DNA from: an uncultured Pelagibacteraceae bacterium
Lineage (GTDB): Bacteria > Pseudomonadota > Alphaproteobacteria > Pelagibacterales > Pelagibacteraceae
Direction: 5' to 3'
Assembly: GCA_902618205.1 (NCBI GenBank)
Contig: CACMZL010000002.1
Location: 62,001-126,000 of the forward strand
Length of the DNA stretch: 64,000 nucleotides
Below are positions 17,566-28,120 of this stretch, piece by piece. Every line of letters starts with the position of its first letter. The first letter of the stretch is position 1. A program made the position numbers and the translations under genes. The notes below the pieces were generated by a model that was not told where the DNA came from, ran no database searches, and saw only the letters and a program-made list of their open reading frames with translations.

Positions 17566-17583
17566 TCATTACTCAAAAAAATC

Positions 17584-20127
17584 GTGGAAAGATACAATTT
17601 TAAAAAAGTTGAAGAAAAATGGCAAAAATATTGGGCAGATACAAACTTATTTACAACCAAAATAAATAAATCGAAGAAAAAATTTTATTGTCTTGAAATG
17701 TTTCCTTATCCGTCAGGAAAAATTCACATGGGTCATGTAAGAAATTATACAATTGGTGATGTTTTATCCAGATATAAAACTCTTCAAGGTTTCAATGTTC
17801 TTCACCCTATGGGGTGGGATGCATTTGGAATGCCAGCAGAAAATGCTGCAAGAGACAATAAGTTAGATCCGAAAGATTGGACAAATTCAAACATTGAGTC
17901 CATGAAAAATCAATTAAAAAGACTTGGTCTATCGATTGATTGGGAAAGAGAAATTTCAACTTGTTCAGAAGATTATTATAAACATCAACAGATGTTCTTT
18001 TTAGAATTACTTGAAAAAAAATTAGTTTATAGGAAAGAAAACTACGTAAATTGGGACCCAGTGGATGAAACAGTATTAGCAAATGAACAAGTTATTGATG
18101 GAAAAGGATGGAGATCAGGAGCGATTGTTGAAAGAAAAAAATTAAGTCAATGGTTTTTTAACATATCAAAATTTTCACAAGATTTACTTGATGGACTAGA
18201 GCAATTGCAAAATTGGCCAAACAAAGTAAAGACAATGCAAAAAAATTGGATTGGAAAATCTTATGGATGTGAAATTAACTTTGAAATTAGTGGAGATTTA
18301 CCAGTTAAAAGTATTAAATGTTTTACGACAAGACCAGATACATTGTTTGGATTCTCTTTTTTGGCTCTTTCAGTAGATCATGAAATATCTAAATATTATA
18401 AAAATGATGAAAAATTTTTAAAGTTCAAGGCAGATTGTTCTAAGACCGGTACAACAGAAGAAGCCATTGCCGTTGGAGAAAAAATTGGTTTTAAAACAAA
18501 TTTAATGGCGAAAAACCCTTTAAATCCTGATCAAAAAGTTCCTGTATATTTTGCAAATTTTGTATTGATGGATTATGGCTTTGGAGCAGTTTTTGGTTGT
18601 CCCGCTCATGATCAAAGAGATTTTGATTTTGCAAAGAAATATGATCTAAAAATAAAAACAGTTGTGAGACCTAATAATAAAGGATCTGATTTTGAGGTAG
18701 AAAATGAGGCTTATCCAGGATCAGGAATTATAATTAACTCAAATTTTTTAGATGGTCTTGAGGCTCCAGACGAATCTGTCAAAAAAACAATTGATATACT
18801 TGAAGAAAAAAATTTAGGAAAAAGACAAATAAATTATAGGTTAAAGGACTGGGGAGTTTCAAGACAAAGATATTGGGGATGTCCTATTCCTGTAGCATAT
18901 GATGAACGAGGAAATGTGTATCCAATACCAAAATCAATGCTCCCAGTTAAACTACCTGAAAATATTAATCTTGAAGTAAAGGGTAATCCTCTTGATAGTC
19001 AAGATAATTGGAAAGAAGTATTAATAGATGGAAAAAAACTTAAAAGAGAAACAGATACACTAGACACATTCGTTTGTTCATCATGGTATTATTTACGATT
19101 TTGTTCACCAAAAGAGGAAAGTTATGGTTTCAATAAAGATGAAATTGATTATTGGATGCCAGTCGATCAATATATTGGAGGTGTGGAACACGCAATTTTA
19201 CATCTCTTATATTCTCGTTTTTTTATGAGAGCGATAGATTATGATAACAAAAATTTTAATATTAAAGAACCTTTTAAAAGTTTATTTACTCAAGGTATGG
19301 TTTGTCATGAAACCTATAAAGATAAAAATAATAATTGGTTGAGACCTGATGAGGTTGAAAAAATTGGGAATGATTGTGTATTAAAAAAAAATCCAACTGA
19401 AAAAGTTATTGTTGGTGCATCAGAGTCTATGTCAAAATCAAAAAAAAATGTAATCGATCCAGAATATATTATTGAAAATTATGGAGCAGACTCTGTTAGA
19501 TTATTTATTTTATCTGATAGTCCTCCAGAAAAAGATGTTCAATGGTCAGAGCAAGGAATGGTTTCTTCTTTTAAATTTATACAAAAACTTTGGTTAACAC
19601 ATTCTGAAATTAAAAGTAAATTGAATAAAGAAAAAAAAAAAGAAATGAATGAGGAGCTGAATTTATTTACAAATCAAATAGTTGCTAAAATAACAGATAA
19701 TTTAGAAAAATTTAATTATAACGTAATTATTGCTAATATGTATAAGACCTACAATTTCTTAAATAAATTTATAAGGGAGAATAAAAATTTAGCTAATCTC
19801 GAGGAAAACTATAAAAAGATTTTGATCTGCTTTTCTCCAGTCATCCCACATTTTGTAAATGAATGTCTTAATGACTTTAAAATAGGCAGCGAAATTAGTT
19901 GGCCAAAATTTAATAAATCTCAATTAGAAAGAGAGAATATAAACTTTGTAGTTCAAATAAATGGAAAAAAAAGAGCAATATTAAATATAAATAGAGGAGT
20001 AGAAGAAAAGGATTTAATGGAGCTTGTAAAAACTAATAAAAATACAGAAAAATATTTAACAAAAGTGAAAATAAATAAAATAGTATTTGTTCCTGATAGA
20101 CTTATAAACATTTTAATAGATGAATAA
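17584..20127 (+). CDS. leuS: Leucyl-tRNA synthetase
   Basis: Charges tRNA-Leu. 847 residues, normal length. Starts with GTG at 17584. The class I signatures are HMGH (48-51, in [11 protein letters not shown]) and MSKSKKN (616-622). The editing (CP1) domain shows TTRPDTLFG near 245-253 and the KYWG-type segment RYWGCPIPV near 430. Its 3' end overlaps lptE by 8 bp, forming leuS-lptE-holA, a conserved order in proteobacteria. Confidence 0.98.
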   Translation: MERYNFKKVEEKWQKYWADTNLFTTKINKSKKKFYCLEMFPYPSGKIHMGHVRNYTIGDVLSRYKTLQGFNVLHPMGWDAFGMPAENAARDNKLDPKDWTNSNIESMKNQLKRLGLSIDWEREISTCSEDYYKHQQMFFLELLEKKLVYRKENYVNWDPVDETVLANEQVIDGKGWRSGAIVERKKLSQWFFNISKFSQDLLDGLEQLQNWPNKVKTMQKNWIGKSYGCEINFEISGDLPVKSIKCFTTRPDTLFGFSFLALSVDHEISKYYKNDEKFLKFKADCSKTGTTEEAIAVGEKIGFKTNLMAKNPLNPDQKVPVYFANFVLMDYGFGAVFGCPAHDQRDFDFAKKYDLKIKTVVRPNNKGSDFEVENEAYPGSGIIINSNFLDGLEAPDESVKKTIDILEEKNLGKRQINYRLKDWGVSRQRYWGCPIPVAYDERGNVYPIPKSMLPVKLPENINLEVKGNPLDSQDNWKEVLIDGKKLKRETDTLDTFVCSSWYYLRFCSPKEESYGFNKDEIDYWMPVDQYIGGVEHAILHLLYSRFFMRAIDYDNKNFNIKEPFKSLFTQGMVCHETYKDKNNNWLRPDEVEKIGNDCVLKKNPTEKVIVGASESMSKSKKNVIDPEYIIENYGADSVRLFILSDSPPEKDVQWSEQGMVSSFKFIQKLWLTHSEIKSKLNKEKKKEMNEELNLFTNQIVAKITDNLEKFNYNVIIANMYKTYNFLNKFIRENKNLANLEENYKKILICFSPVIPHFVNECLNDFKIGSEISWPKFNKSQLERENINFVVQINGKKRAILNINRGVEEKDLMELVKTNKNTEKYLTKVKINKIVFVPDRLINILIDE

Positions 20128-20572
20128 ATTTTTTAAACTCATTTTTTCATTATTTTTGTTTTATGGATGCTCGTATGAACCAATATTGGTTAACAAAAAT
20201 TATAACTTTTCATTTAATAATATTGAGACAATTGGAGAAAAAAAAATAAACAATTATATAAAAAATAAACTGAACAATAGAAGTTCAGGTGGAGCAAGAT
20301 TTGACATTTTTATAGTTACAAAAAAAAACAAAGAAATAATCTCATCTGATCAAAAAGGTGATCCACTAGTTTTTGAACTTACAGTAGTTTTAAATTATAA
20401 TGTTAAAAAAGACGAAAAAGAAGTGTTATCAAAATCTTTAAAGAAAAAAATCTCATATAACAATATTAAAGATAAATTTGAATTATCAAAATATGAAGAA
20501 AATATTTTAATAAATATTTCAGATAATATTTCTGATGAAATACTTTTAACTATAAATAAATTAGTCGAATGA
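20120..20572 (+). CDS. lptE: LPS-assembly lipoprotein LptE-like
   Basis: 150 residues, lipoprotein signal with lipobox FYGC (Cys17) followed by SYEPI, the typical start of mature LptE (GYxPL/GFxP type). The rest is weakly conserved beta-alpha sequence. LptE plugs the LptD barrel that inserts lipopolysaccharide in the outer membrane. Identification leans on position between leuS and holA plus the N-terminal pattern. Overlaps holA by 4 bp (ATGA). Confidence 0.8.
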   Translation: MNKFFKLIFSLFLFYGCSYEPILVNKNYNFSFNNIETIGEKKINNYIKNKLNNRSSGGARFDIFIVTKKNKEIISSDQKGDPLVFELTVVLNYNVKKDEKEVLSKSLKKKISYNNIKDKFELSKYEENILINISDNISDEILLTINKLVE

Positions 20573-21543
20573 TTATTAAATCCTATGAAATTAACAAAAT
20601 TGAATTGAATAAGTTCAATTTTTTCCTTTTCTATGGAAAGAATGAAGGTGCTCAATCTGAGATTATAAATCAATATTTTATTAAAAATTTTAATGGAAAA
20701 GTAAGTAAATATGATGAAAACGAGTTTATTAATAATTATGAAGTTATTGCCTCTGAAATATTAACAAAATCATTATTTGAAAATGAAAAAATTATAATAA
20801 TTTCTAGAACTACGGATAAATCACTAAAATTTATACAAGAAATTATTAACAAAGAACCAAAAGATACAAATTTTTTGTTAAAATCTGGTCCTCTAGAAAA
20901 AAAATCAAAAATCAGAAGTTTTTTTGAAAGAAATAAAAAATCGATTGTAATACCTTTTTATGAAGAAAGTACTAAATCACTTAATTTTATAATTGAGCAA
21001 TTTATTAGAAAAAATCAAATTAAACTATCGAGGGAGTCAATCAATTTACTGATTGAAAGATCATCGGGAGATAGAGCAAATTTAAACACTGAATTAGAAA
21101 AAATTTACAATTATTCAATATCAAACAAAAATATAAATTACAACACTGTTAGAAAGCTTTCTAATTTATCAGAAAATTATGCAGTCAGTGAAATTGCAGA
21201 ATCATTTTTATCAAAAAATAAGAAAAAAACATCTAAGATTTTAAATGAAAATATTTATTCTGATGAAGATTGTATTTTGATTTTAAGAACTATTGCAAAT
21301 AAGTCTAAAAGACTTCTAAACATAATAGAGGAAAATAATAATTCAAATAATATAGATAAAGTTATATCTTCCTTTAAACCTCCTATTTTTTGGAAGGAAA
21401 AAGAGATTGTGAAAAATCAAGTAAAAACATGGAAAATTAACGATTTAAGAAGCAAAATTTACGAAATCAACAACTTAGAATTAATTTTAAAGAGTAATTC
21501 TAAAAATTCATTGAATATACTCTCGGATTTTATAATAAATTAA
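20569..21543 (+). CDS. holA: DNA polymerase III subunit delta
   Basis: Clamp-loader subunit that opens the beta clamp. 324 residues; the AAA-like N-terminal fold shows FLFYGKNEGAQSEI near 18-31, and LLIERSSGDRANLNTELEKI near 156-175 is the conserved middle motif. The C-terminal collar domain has ILRTIANKSKRLL. Last gene of leuS-lptE-holA. Its TAA lies in the TTAA (21540-21543) that also ends the convergent parB. Confidence 0.92.
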   Translation: MIIKSYEINKIELNKFNFFLFYGKNEGAQSEIINQYFIKNFNGKVSKYDENEFINNYEVIASEILTKSLFENEKIIIISRTTDKSLKFIQEIINKEPKDTNFLLKSGPLEKKSKIRSFFERNKKSIVIPFYEESTKSLNFIIEQFIRKNQIKLSRESINLLIERSSGDRANLNTELEKIYNYSISNKNINYNTVRKLSNLSENYAVSEIAESFLSKNKKKTSKILNENIYSDEDCILILRTIANKSKRLLNIIEENNNSNNIDKVISSFKPPIFWKEKEIVKNQVKTWKINDLRSKIYEINNLELILKSNSKNSLNILSDFIIN

Positions 21544-22391
21544 TAATAATTTTTAACAATTTTTATAAGTCGATCAAGTTGATCTAATCCTTTATATTGA
21601 AATGTTAAAGAACCAGAATTATTTTTTTTATTATTTAAGATAACTCTCATCCCAATTTTATTTGTTAATTCATTCTCCGTTGAAGTAATATTGGTATCTT
21701 TTAAGTTATTTTTATTTTTACCTGCTTTTTTAAATAATCTGACTAAGCTCTCTGTTTGTCTGACTGATAGTTTTTTTTTTATAATTTTCTCAGCTATTAG
21801 TAGAGCATTTTCCAGGCCTATTAATATTTTTGCATGACCTTGAGAAATTTTCCCATGCCTGATCATATCTATTAACTTATCCGGTAATGATAGTAAGCGT
21901 ATGGAATTTGATATATGTGATCTACTTTTACCGATAAATTTAGAAACTTTATCTTGGTCATAATCAAAATTTTCAATTAGATTTTTATAACTTTCAGCTT
22001 CTTCAATAGTGTTTAAATCTTTTCTTTGCACATTCTCAATTATTGCTAATTCTAAGGATTTTAAATTGTTAGCTTCGATTACAACAGCAGGAACTTCATG
22101 AAGACCAGCCGATTGTGCAGCTTGCCATCTTCTCTCGCCAGCAATTAACTCAAATTTGTCATTTTGATCTTCTGATTTTCTTACAATAAGTGGTTGTATT
22201 ATCCCTCTTTCTTTTATTGAGTTTGTTAATTCTTCTAAAGCTTCTTTTTCAAATAATTTTCTTGGTTGATTTTTATTTGGAATAATAGAGCTTATAGAAA
22301 TTTTGTTAGTTGAGGTTTTTAAATCACTGTCACCAATTAAGGATGATAGGCCTCTCCCTAAACCTTTTTTATTTTTAAAAGGATTTATCAT
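21540..22391 (-). CDS. parB: Chromosome-partitioning protein ParB
   Basis: CTP-dependent DNA clamp that loads at parS sites and spreads near the origin. 283 residues: N-terminal GLGRGLSSLIGD (ParA-stimulating tail, 10-21), ParB-N with NQPRKLF and LIAGERRWQAAQSAG near 82-96, the CTPase ENVQRKDLN near 116-124, HTH with GKSRSHISN near 146-154, and a C-terminal dimer domain. ParA gene overlaps by 4 bp upstream. Two matching parS sites lie 1.5-2 kb upstream at 23863 and 24195. Confidence 0.97.
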   Translation of the reverse strand: MINPFKNKKGLGRGLSSLIGDSDLKTSTNKISISSIIPNKNQPRKLFEKEALEELTNSIKERGIIQPLIVRKSEDQNDKFELIAGERRWQAAQSAGLHEVPAVVIEANNLKSLELAIIENVQRKDLNTIEEAESYKNLIENFDYDQDKVSKFIGKSRSHISNSIRLLSLPDKLIDMIRHGKISQGHAKILIGLENALLIAEKIIKKKLSVRQTESLVRLFKKAGKNKNNLKDTNITSTENELTNKIGMRVILNNKKNNSGSLTFQYKGLDQLDRLIKIVKNYY

Positions 22392-23194
22392 GCAGCAGTC
22401 ACTACTTGTTTATCTTGATTTAAAAATTCGTCTGTAAATTTAAAATAAGCTTTGCTACCTGGACATATCTTATCATATATTAGAACTGGTATACCGTGAG
22501 ATGGCGCTTCAGACAATCTGACATTTCTTGGAACTGCAGTGGAGTAAACCTTTTCTTTAAAATAGTTTCTTGCCTCTTTCTCAACTTGTCCTGAGAGCTT
22601 ATTTCTTTTATCAAACATTGTTAAAAGAATGCCCCTAATCTCCAGAGACGGGTTTAGATTTGATTTGATCCTTTCTATAGTCTTCATCAGTTGTGTTAAA
22701 CCTTCGAGTGCAAAAAATTCTGTTTGAAGAGGCACTACTAAAGCATCTGAGGCCACCAATGCCATAATTGTTAGGAGACTCAATGATGGAGGGCAATCAA
22801 TCAATATATAATCATATGATGCTTCAGAATCATTTAAAATAGCGCTTAATTCGTCCTTTAGTTTAAAGGCTCTTCGGCTATCTCCAGCGGTCTCCACTTC
22901 TAGTCCTGACAAATCCACATTAGAGGTAATTAAATTAAGATTAGAAAAACTTGTTTTTTGTATTACATCGAAAATTTTCTTATTTCCATTAAGCACGCTG
23001 TAGATTGTCATCTCCGAACTTGTGTTGTTTGATAATCCAAGACCGGTAGTGGCATTGCCTTGAGGATCTAAATCTATTACTAGAATTTTTTTTCCTTTCA
23101 TGGATAATCCAGCTGCTAAATTTATGACAGTAGTCGTCTTTCCTACTCCACCCTTTTGATTTATTATAGAAATAATTTTTTTATCTGTTTTCAT
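22388..23194 (-). CDS. parA: Chromosome-partitioning ATPase ParA
   Basis: Walker-type ATPase that forms a nucleoid gradient pulling ParB-parS complexes. 268 residues. Deviant Walker A KGGVGKTTT near 14-22, DLDPQGNAT near 42-50 (Walker A'), and LIDCPPSLSLL near 125-135 (Walker B). Pairs with parB by ATGA overlap, and the block parB-parA-rsmG-mnmG-mnmE is the usual alphaproteobacterial origin-proximal order. The 86 bp upstream, before rsmG, looks like its own promoter region. Confidence 0.97.
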   Translation of the reverse strand: MKTDKKIISIINQKGGVGKTTTVINLAAGLSMKGKKILVIDLDPQGNATTGLGLSNNTSSEMTIYSVLNGNKKIFDVIQKTSFSNLNLITSNVDLSGLEVETAGDSRRAFKLKDELSAILNDSEASYDYILIDCPPSLSLLTIMALVASDALVVPLQTEFFALEGLTQLMKTIERIKSNLNPSLEIRGILLTMFDKRNKLSGQVEKEARNYFKEKVYSTAVPRNVRLSEAPSHGIPVLIYDKICPGSKAYFKFTDEFLNQDKQVVTAA

Positions 23195-23280
23195 TTATAC
23201 GTTTTAATCTGATACATAATTTATTTTTTTTTAAAACTAATTTTGTAATTATCAAATTGTTTATATGCAGATTTTTTATT

Positions 23281-23925
23281 TTATACATTTACTTTTTTTA
23301 AATTAGAAACTTTCACAATCATCGAGCCATTACTTGTTAAACTTTTTTTTATTTTATAATCAAATTTCCAAATCTTAAGTGCATCTTCTAAAACTTTATT
23401 TCCACTCTTACCTAAAAATAAAATAATATATTTAAAACTTTTGAAATTATTTTGTGCTATTTGAAAAATTATGGGTAAAGGTTTGAAAGCTCTAGAAATA
23501 ATTACATCAGTACTAAGATCTTTTTCATCAAAAATATTTTTTCTATGTATTTCTGAGTTTAAACTTAATTTTTTTGTCATTTCCTCTAAAAATTTACTTT
23601 TATGAAAACTTTTTTCATAAAGAATTAGCTTAAATAAAGGGTTTTTTTGCTTCATTAAAATTCCTAAAACTATACCAGGTAGACCTGCTCCGGAACCAAG
23701 GTCAGTGCATATTTTAATATCATTTTTATCAATAAATTCAATAGTTTGTGCACTATCTTCTATATGCCTTGTTTTTATTACTTTTTCTGAATTTTGACTG
23801 ATTAAGTTAATCTCTTTATTTTTTAATAATATGGAATCTGAGTAAATTTGCAGTTCCTTTAATGTTTCACGTGAAACATTTAAAGATTTAATTTTACCAA
23901 TTTTTAAAAAATTCGAATCAATCAA
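23281..23925 (-). CDS. rsmG: 16S rRNA (guanine-527 N7)-methyltransferase RsmG
   Basis: SAM-dependent m7G527 modification in the 530 loop; loss gives low-level streptomycin resistance in other bacteria. 214 residues. Contains [16 protein letters not shown] near 75-90 (SAM loop) and [12 protein letters not shown] near 105-116. Residues NVSRET near 17-22 are encoded by a perfect parS palindrome (23863-23878). ATG at 23925 overlaps the end of mnmG by 4 bp. Confidence 0.95.
   Translation of the reverse strand: MIDSNFLKIGKIKSLNVSRETLKELQIYSDSILLKNKEINLISQNSEKVIKTRHIEDSAQTIEFIDKNDIKICTDLGSGAGLPGIVLGILMKQKNPLFKLILYEKSFHKSKFLEEMTKKLSLNSEIHRKNIFDEKDLSTDVIISRAFKPLPIIFQIAQNNFKSFKYIILFLGKSGNKVLEDALKIWKFDYKIKKSLTSNGSMIVKVSNLKKVNV
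23863..23878. promoter_or_regulatory. parS centromere site 1 (inside rsmG)
   Basis: TGTTTCACGTGAAACA, a perfect 16-bp palindrome identical to the Caulobacter/consensus parS bound by ParB. It lies within the rsmG coding region and encodes Asn-Val-Ser-Arg-Glu-Thr, 0.7 kb from parA. Confidence 0.93.
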
Positions 23926-25793
23926 GCTATATGCTTAATAGACTTTCTTTTTAAGTGAGACAACAAAATATATACAGCTGCGGGAGTAATTCCATCAATC
24001 CTTAGTGCTTGACCCATTGTTTTGGGCTTAATTCTTTTAAATTTTGATTTAACTTCGTTTGATAGCCCTGAAAAATTGTCATAATTGATATTTTCAGGAA
24101 TTAAAAGATTTTCATCTCTTTTAAAGGCCAATATATCAGCTTTTTGCTTCTTTAAATAACCTTTATAGTGTGAATTAATCTCAAGTTGCTCGTCTATTTC
24201 ACGTGAAACATAAGCTATTTCTGGCCAAATTTCTCTAATTTTACTCATATTTACTGATTTTTGTCCTAATATTTGATTAGCAGAGCGTTTAGCACCGTCT
24301 TTTGAGATATTTATACCGTATTTTGCTGCTTTTGTTGGAGTAATTTCTAATTTTTCCATTCTAGACTGAATTTTTGTTAATTTCGAATACTTATCTTTAA
24401 ATTGGATTTCTCTTTTTTTCGATACTAATCCGAAATCTATACCTTTTTGAGTCAGCCTGATATCAGCATTGTCTGATCTTAAAGAAAGCCTATATTCAGC
24501 TCTTGATGTAAACATTCTATAGGGTTCTGCTACTCCTTTTGTTACAAGATCGTCAATCATTACTCCGATATAAGCCTCAGATCTATCTAAAATGAAAGGC
24601 TCCTTTCCCTGAAAAGATAAAGCTGCATTTATGCCTGCAATCAATCCTTGAGCAGCCGCTTCCTCATAACCTGTTGTTCCATTTATTTGACCGGCTAGAA
24701 AAAGATTTTTAATTTTTTTCGTCTCAAGTGTTAAAAAGAGCTCTCTAGGGTCTACAAAATCATACTCAATAGCATATCCTGGCCGTAAAATCTTAACCTT
24801 TTCTAAACCATTGATTTTACTACATATTTCTTGCTGTATATCTGCAGGTAAAGAAGTCGATATTCCATTTGGATAAATAGTATTATCATTTAATCCTTCT
24901 GGTTCTAGAAAAATTTGATGTCTTTGTTTATCTTCAAATTTTTTAATCTTATCTTCAATTGATGGGCAGTATCTTGGTCCTACTCCTTTAATGTTTCCTG
25001 AATACATTGCACTCCTTTTTATATTCATGGAAATAATTTTATGAACCTTCTCATTTGTATATGTCATTCTGCATGAAATTTGCTTATTAAAATTTTTTTT
25101 AGTTAAAAAAGAAAAAAAATATGGATCTGTATCTGCATGTTGTTCCTCTAAGTTTTCAAAATTTATTGTTCTCGCATCCAATCTTGGAGGGGTTCCAGTT
25201 TTCAATCTCCCTATTTTAAAAGAATATTTTTTTAGTTGCTCACTGAGACCAGTTGAAGGTTTTTCATCGTATCTACCTGCTGGAGTTTTTATCTCACCAA
25301 TATGTATCAAACCATTTAAAAATGTTCCAGTTGTTAAAATTATCTTAGAGGATTTAATTTCTTTTCCTGACTTTGTAAAAAAACCGATTACGCTATTTTT
25401 ATTAAAATTAAACTTAATTACAGGATCTGAAAAAATGCATAAATTACAATAGTTTACAAGTTTTTCTTGCATAAATTTCTTATATAGTGATCTATCACTC
25501 TGAGTTCTTGGTCCTCTTACAGCTGGGCCTCTACTTCTATTCAATAATCTGAATTGTATTCCAGACTTATCAGCCACCTCTCCCATTACACCGTCTAAGG
25601 CATCTATTTCTCTAACCAAATGTCCTTTACCCAGACCACCAATGGCTGGATTGCAGGACATCTCACCTATAGTTTGAAAATTATTAGTGAATAAAGCTGT
25701 ATTGGCTCCTAGTCTAGCTGATGCAGCAGCTGCTTCACAACCCGCATGACCTCCTCCAACTACAACTACATCAAAAGTTAACTCATTTTTCAT
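23922..25793 (-). CDS. mnmG: tRNA uridine-34 carboxymethylaminomethyl enzyme MnmG (GidA)
   Basis: FAD enzyme that, with MnmE, makes cmnm5U34 in tRNAs reading NNA/NNG codons. 623 residues. FAD loop [19 protein letters not shown] near 11-29, [21 protein letters not shown] near 45-65, and the signature RTGTPPRLD-type run ([13 protein letters not shown] near 197-209). The C-terminal domain ends in [15 protein letters not shown] second parS-like site is encoded within YVSREI near the C-terminus. Confidence 0.98.
   Translation of the reverse strand: MKNELTFDVVVVGGGHAGCEAAAASARLGANTALFTNNFQTIGEMSCNPAIGGLGKGHLVREIDALDGVMGEVADKSGIQFRLLNRSRGPAVRGPRTQSDRSLYKKFMQEKLVNYCNLCIFSDPVIKFNFNKNSVIGFFTKSGKEIKSSKIILTTGTFLNGLIHIGEIKTPAGRYDEKPSTGLSEQLKKYSFKIGRLKTGTPPRLDARTINFENLEEQHADTDPYFFSFLTKKNFNKQISCRMTYTNEKVHKIISMNIKRSAMYSGNIKGVGPRYCPSIEDKIKKFEDKQRHQIFLEPEGLNDNTIYPNGISTSLPADIQQEICSKINGLEKVKILRPGYAIEYDFVDPRELFLTLETKKIKNLFLAGQINGTTGYEEAAAQGLIAGINAALSFQGKEPFILDRSEAYIGVMIDDLVTKGVAEPYRMFTSRAEYRLSLRSDNADIRLTQKGIDFGLVSKKREIQFKDKYSKLTKIQSRMEKLEITPTKAAKYGINISKDGAKRSANQILGQKSVNMSKIREIWPEIAYVSREIDEQLEINSHYKGYLKKQKADILAFKRDENLLIPENINYDNFSGLSNEVKSKFKRIKPKTMGQALRIDGITPAAVYILLSHLKRKSIKHIA
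24195..24210. promoter_or_regulatory. parS-like site 2 (inside mnmG)
   Basis: TATTTCACGTGAAACA on the plus strand, one base off the perfect parS, with the 12-bp core TTTCACGTGAAA intact. It encodes Tyr-Val-Ser-Arg-Glu-Ile of MnmG and lies 317 bp from site 1, giving a two-site parS cluster next to parAB. Confidence 0.85.
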
Positions 25794-25869
25794 AGCTGTA
25801 ATTTATTATTGATCTGGAAATTTACAAGAAAACACTTAAAATTGTTTAAAAACTCAATAATACCAACGA

Positions 25870-27201
25870 TTATTTACCTATACAAAAATCGCTAAAAATC
25901 GAACCCAATATTTCTTCAACATCTATTTTACCAACAATCATTCCTAAATATCTAGTTGCCAATCTGAGATCTTCTGCAGCTTTATCAAAATCATCTTTCG
26001 ATTTTTTTTTAATAAAGTTCTCTAAACTTTCAACACATTTTTCCAGATTATTTCTATGTCTTTGTCTAGTTATAAAAATATCTTCAGACGAAATAAATTT
26101 GTTTTTTAAATTTTCTTTTATTAAATTAATCAGTTTGTCTAAATTTTTTTCTTCTTTAATTGAAATATAAATTGGATTGTGTTTTTTTATTTCTTGATCA
26201 ATGATATCAGCTCCAAGATCAGATTTATTTACTAGTATAATTGCATTTTTTGATAATAGACCATCTAAATAACGAGTAAAATCAACACTTTTTGGCTCTA
26301 AAACTATAATATTTAAATCTGCGGAATCTGCTTTATCTAAAGCTAGTTTTATGCCTTTTTTCTCAATTTCATTATTAGCAACCCTTATTCCTGCAGTGTC
26401 AGATACCACAACTGGATAACCATCAATATTTAGATGAGCCTCAATAACATCCCTTGTGGTACCAGCTATTTCTGAAACAATAGCAATATCCCTTTTTGAT
26501 AAATAGTTCATTAAAGATGATTTTCCAGCATTAGTTGGTCCTACTATTGCTATTTTAAATCCCTCTCTAATTCTCTCCCCTACTTTTTGATCATTTAATA
26601 TTTTTTTTATTTCATCTTTTATGTTTTCAGTTTGAAAATGAATATCTTGTAAAATATCATCGGGCAAATCATCCTCTGGAAAGTCTATCTTGGCCTCTAC
26701 ATTTGCTAATATTTTTAAGAGTCTTTGCCTTAAGGAATTAAATTTGTCTGAACTTTTGCCAGACATAATTTTTATTGCTTGCTGCCTTTGTATCTCCGTT
26801 TCAGAAGAAATTAAATCAGATACACTCTCTGCCTTTAATAAATTTAATTTTCCGTTTTGAAAAGCTATTTTGGTAAATTCTCCAGGTTCAGCTAATCTGC
26901 AGCCATCAATCTCAGAAATTAAAGCATGTATAGCATTTACAACTGCTCTACTACCGTGAACATGAAATTCGGCCATATCTTCACCTGTGTAGCTGTTAGG
27001 GGCAGGGAACCATATTAAAATTCCCTCATCAATTACTTCATTATCCTTAATTTTAACGAATTTTCTTTTTGTTGCTACTCTTGGCTTAGGTAACTTTTTA
27101 ACTGTCAATTTAGATATTATTTCTTTTGTATTATTCCCGGAGACTCTTATTACAGATATTCCCGCTAAGCCTGGACCTGATGATAGAGCATATATTGTCA
27201 T
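25870..27201 (-). CDS. mnmE: tRNA modification GTPase MnmE (TrmE)
   Basis: Partner of MnmG in wobble-uridine modification. 443 residues from ATG 27201; the further upstream TTG at 27210 would add three residues and is less likely, since TIYALSSGPG is the usual family N-terminus. G domain GPTNAGKSSLMN near 226-237, switch IAGTTRD near 254-260, and DTAGIR near 278; NKSD near 333. The C-terminal CIGK keeps the CxGK motif with the essential Cys. Divergent from the sulfotransferase by 47 bp. Confidence 0.97.
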   Translation of the reverse strand: MTIYALSSGPGLAGISVIRVSGNNTKEIISKLTVKKLPKPRVATKRKFVKIKDNEVIDEGILIWFPAPNSYTGEDMAEFHVHGSRAVVNAIHALISEIDGCRLAEPGEFTKIAFQNGKLNLLKAESVSDLISSETEIQRQQAIKIMSGKSSDKFNSLRQRLLKILANVEAKIDFPEDDLPDDILQDIHFQTENIKDEIKKILNDQKVGERIREGFKIAIVGPTNAGKSSLMNYLSKRDIAIVSEIAGTTRDVIEAHLNIDGYPVVVSDTAGIRVANNEIEKKGIKLALDKADSADLNIIVLEPKSVDFTRYLDGLLSKNAIILVNKSDLGADIIDQEIKKHNPIYISIKEEKNLDKLINLIKENLKNKFISSEDIFITRQRHRNNLEKCVESLENFIKKKSKDDFDKAAEDLRLATRYLGMIVGKIDVEEILGSIFSDFCIGK

Positions 27202-27248
27202 TAAAAACAATTATAGCTAGTATTGGTTTTAAATATATAAATTTTTCT

Positions 27249-28118
27249 ATGATAATTTGGTTAGCGTCTTATCCTAAAAGTGGAAATACTTGGCTAAGAG
27301 CATTCTTAACATCATTAATGTATGAAAAAGATGGTAAATCAAATTTAAAGAATCTTAACTTTATCAGACAGTATCCTTTAAGAAGTGATTTTAAAGATTT
27401 GGTTTATGATTTTAAAAAAATAAATGATGTAACAAAAAATTGGTCTGTCACACAAGATAGGATCAACTTGGATAAAAAAATTAAATTTTTAAAAACACAT
27501 CACATTAGTTGTAAAATTAATGGATATAATTTTACAAATCAAAAAAATACTTTAGGGACAATTTACATCGTAAGAGATCCAAGAAATGTTGTTTCTTCTA
27601 TAAAAAATCATTTTTCAAAAACTATGAAGGAAGCGATAGAATTTTTAACTAATGATTATAAATGGATAGGAGTAGATTGGAACAACAAAACTCCAGATCT
27701 GAGTTCTAATGAAGATTTGGATGATAAATTTCCGACGTTAATAGGTTCTTGGAAAACTCATTACAATTTATGGAAACAAACTAAAAATAATTTTTTATTA
27801 GTAAAATACGAAAATATGCTAAATAATCCAGATGAAGAGTTTAGACGAATTACAAATTTTCTCTCAAAATTTATTAATAAAAAGTTTGATGAAGATAAAA
27901 TAAAAAAAGCAATAGAAAATAATTCCTTTAACAAACTCAAAGCTCAAGAACAAAAAGATGGTTTTGATGAAGCAGTATTTGATAAAAATTTAAAAAAAAC
28001 AAGAAACTTTTTCCACTTAGGACCAAATAATAATTGGAAAAAATTATTAGATGAAGATACTAAATCTTTTATAGAAGATAAGTTTTATAATGAGATGAAA
28101 GAGCTAAATTACCTCTAA
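27249..28118 (+). CDS. Sulfotransferase (PAPS-type), paralogue 1
   Basis: Transfers sulfate from PAPS to an unknown hydroxyl or amine acceptor. 289 residues from ATG 27249; the longer reading from 27126 would run into mnmE and is rejected because the paralogue at 54072 starts at the same MIIW. Motifs: YPKSGNTW (7-14, 5'-phosphosulfate loop) and YIVRDPRNVVSS (3'-phosphate loop); KTHH matches the base-contacting region. It is the only head-on gene in the minus-strand block parB to hemE, which suggests insertion into an older order. Acceptor is not deducible; a cell-surface glycan is a guess. Confidence 0.85.
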   Translation: MIIWLASYPKSGNTWLRAFLTSLMYEKDGKSNLKNLNFIRQYPLRSDFKDLVYDFKKINDVTKNWSVTQDRINLDKKIKFLKTHHISCKINGYNFTNQKNTLGTIYIVRDPRNVVSSIKNHFSKTMKEAIEFLTNDYKWIGVDWNNKTPDLSSNEDLDDKFPTLIGSWKTHYNLWKQTKNNFLLVKYENMLNNPDEEFRRITNFLSKFINKKFDEDKIKKAIENNSFNKLKAQEQKDGFDEAVFDKNLKKTRNFFHLGPNNNWKKLLDEDTKSFIEDKFYNEMKELNYL

Positions 28119-28120
28119 AA

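Noticed and set aside
27126-27248. Upstream extension of the sulfotransferase into mnmE
   Set aside because: The added 41 residues are unlike the family, and the paralogue at 54072 begins at the same MIIW as ATG 27249.
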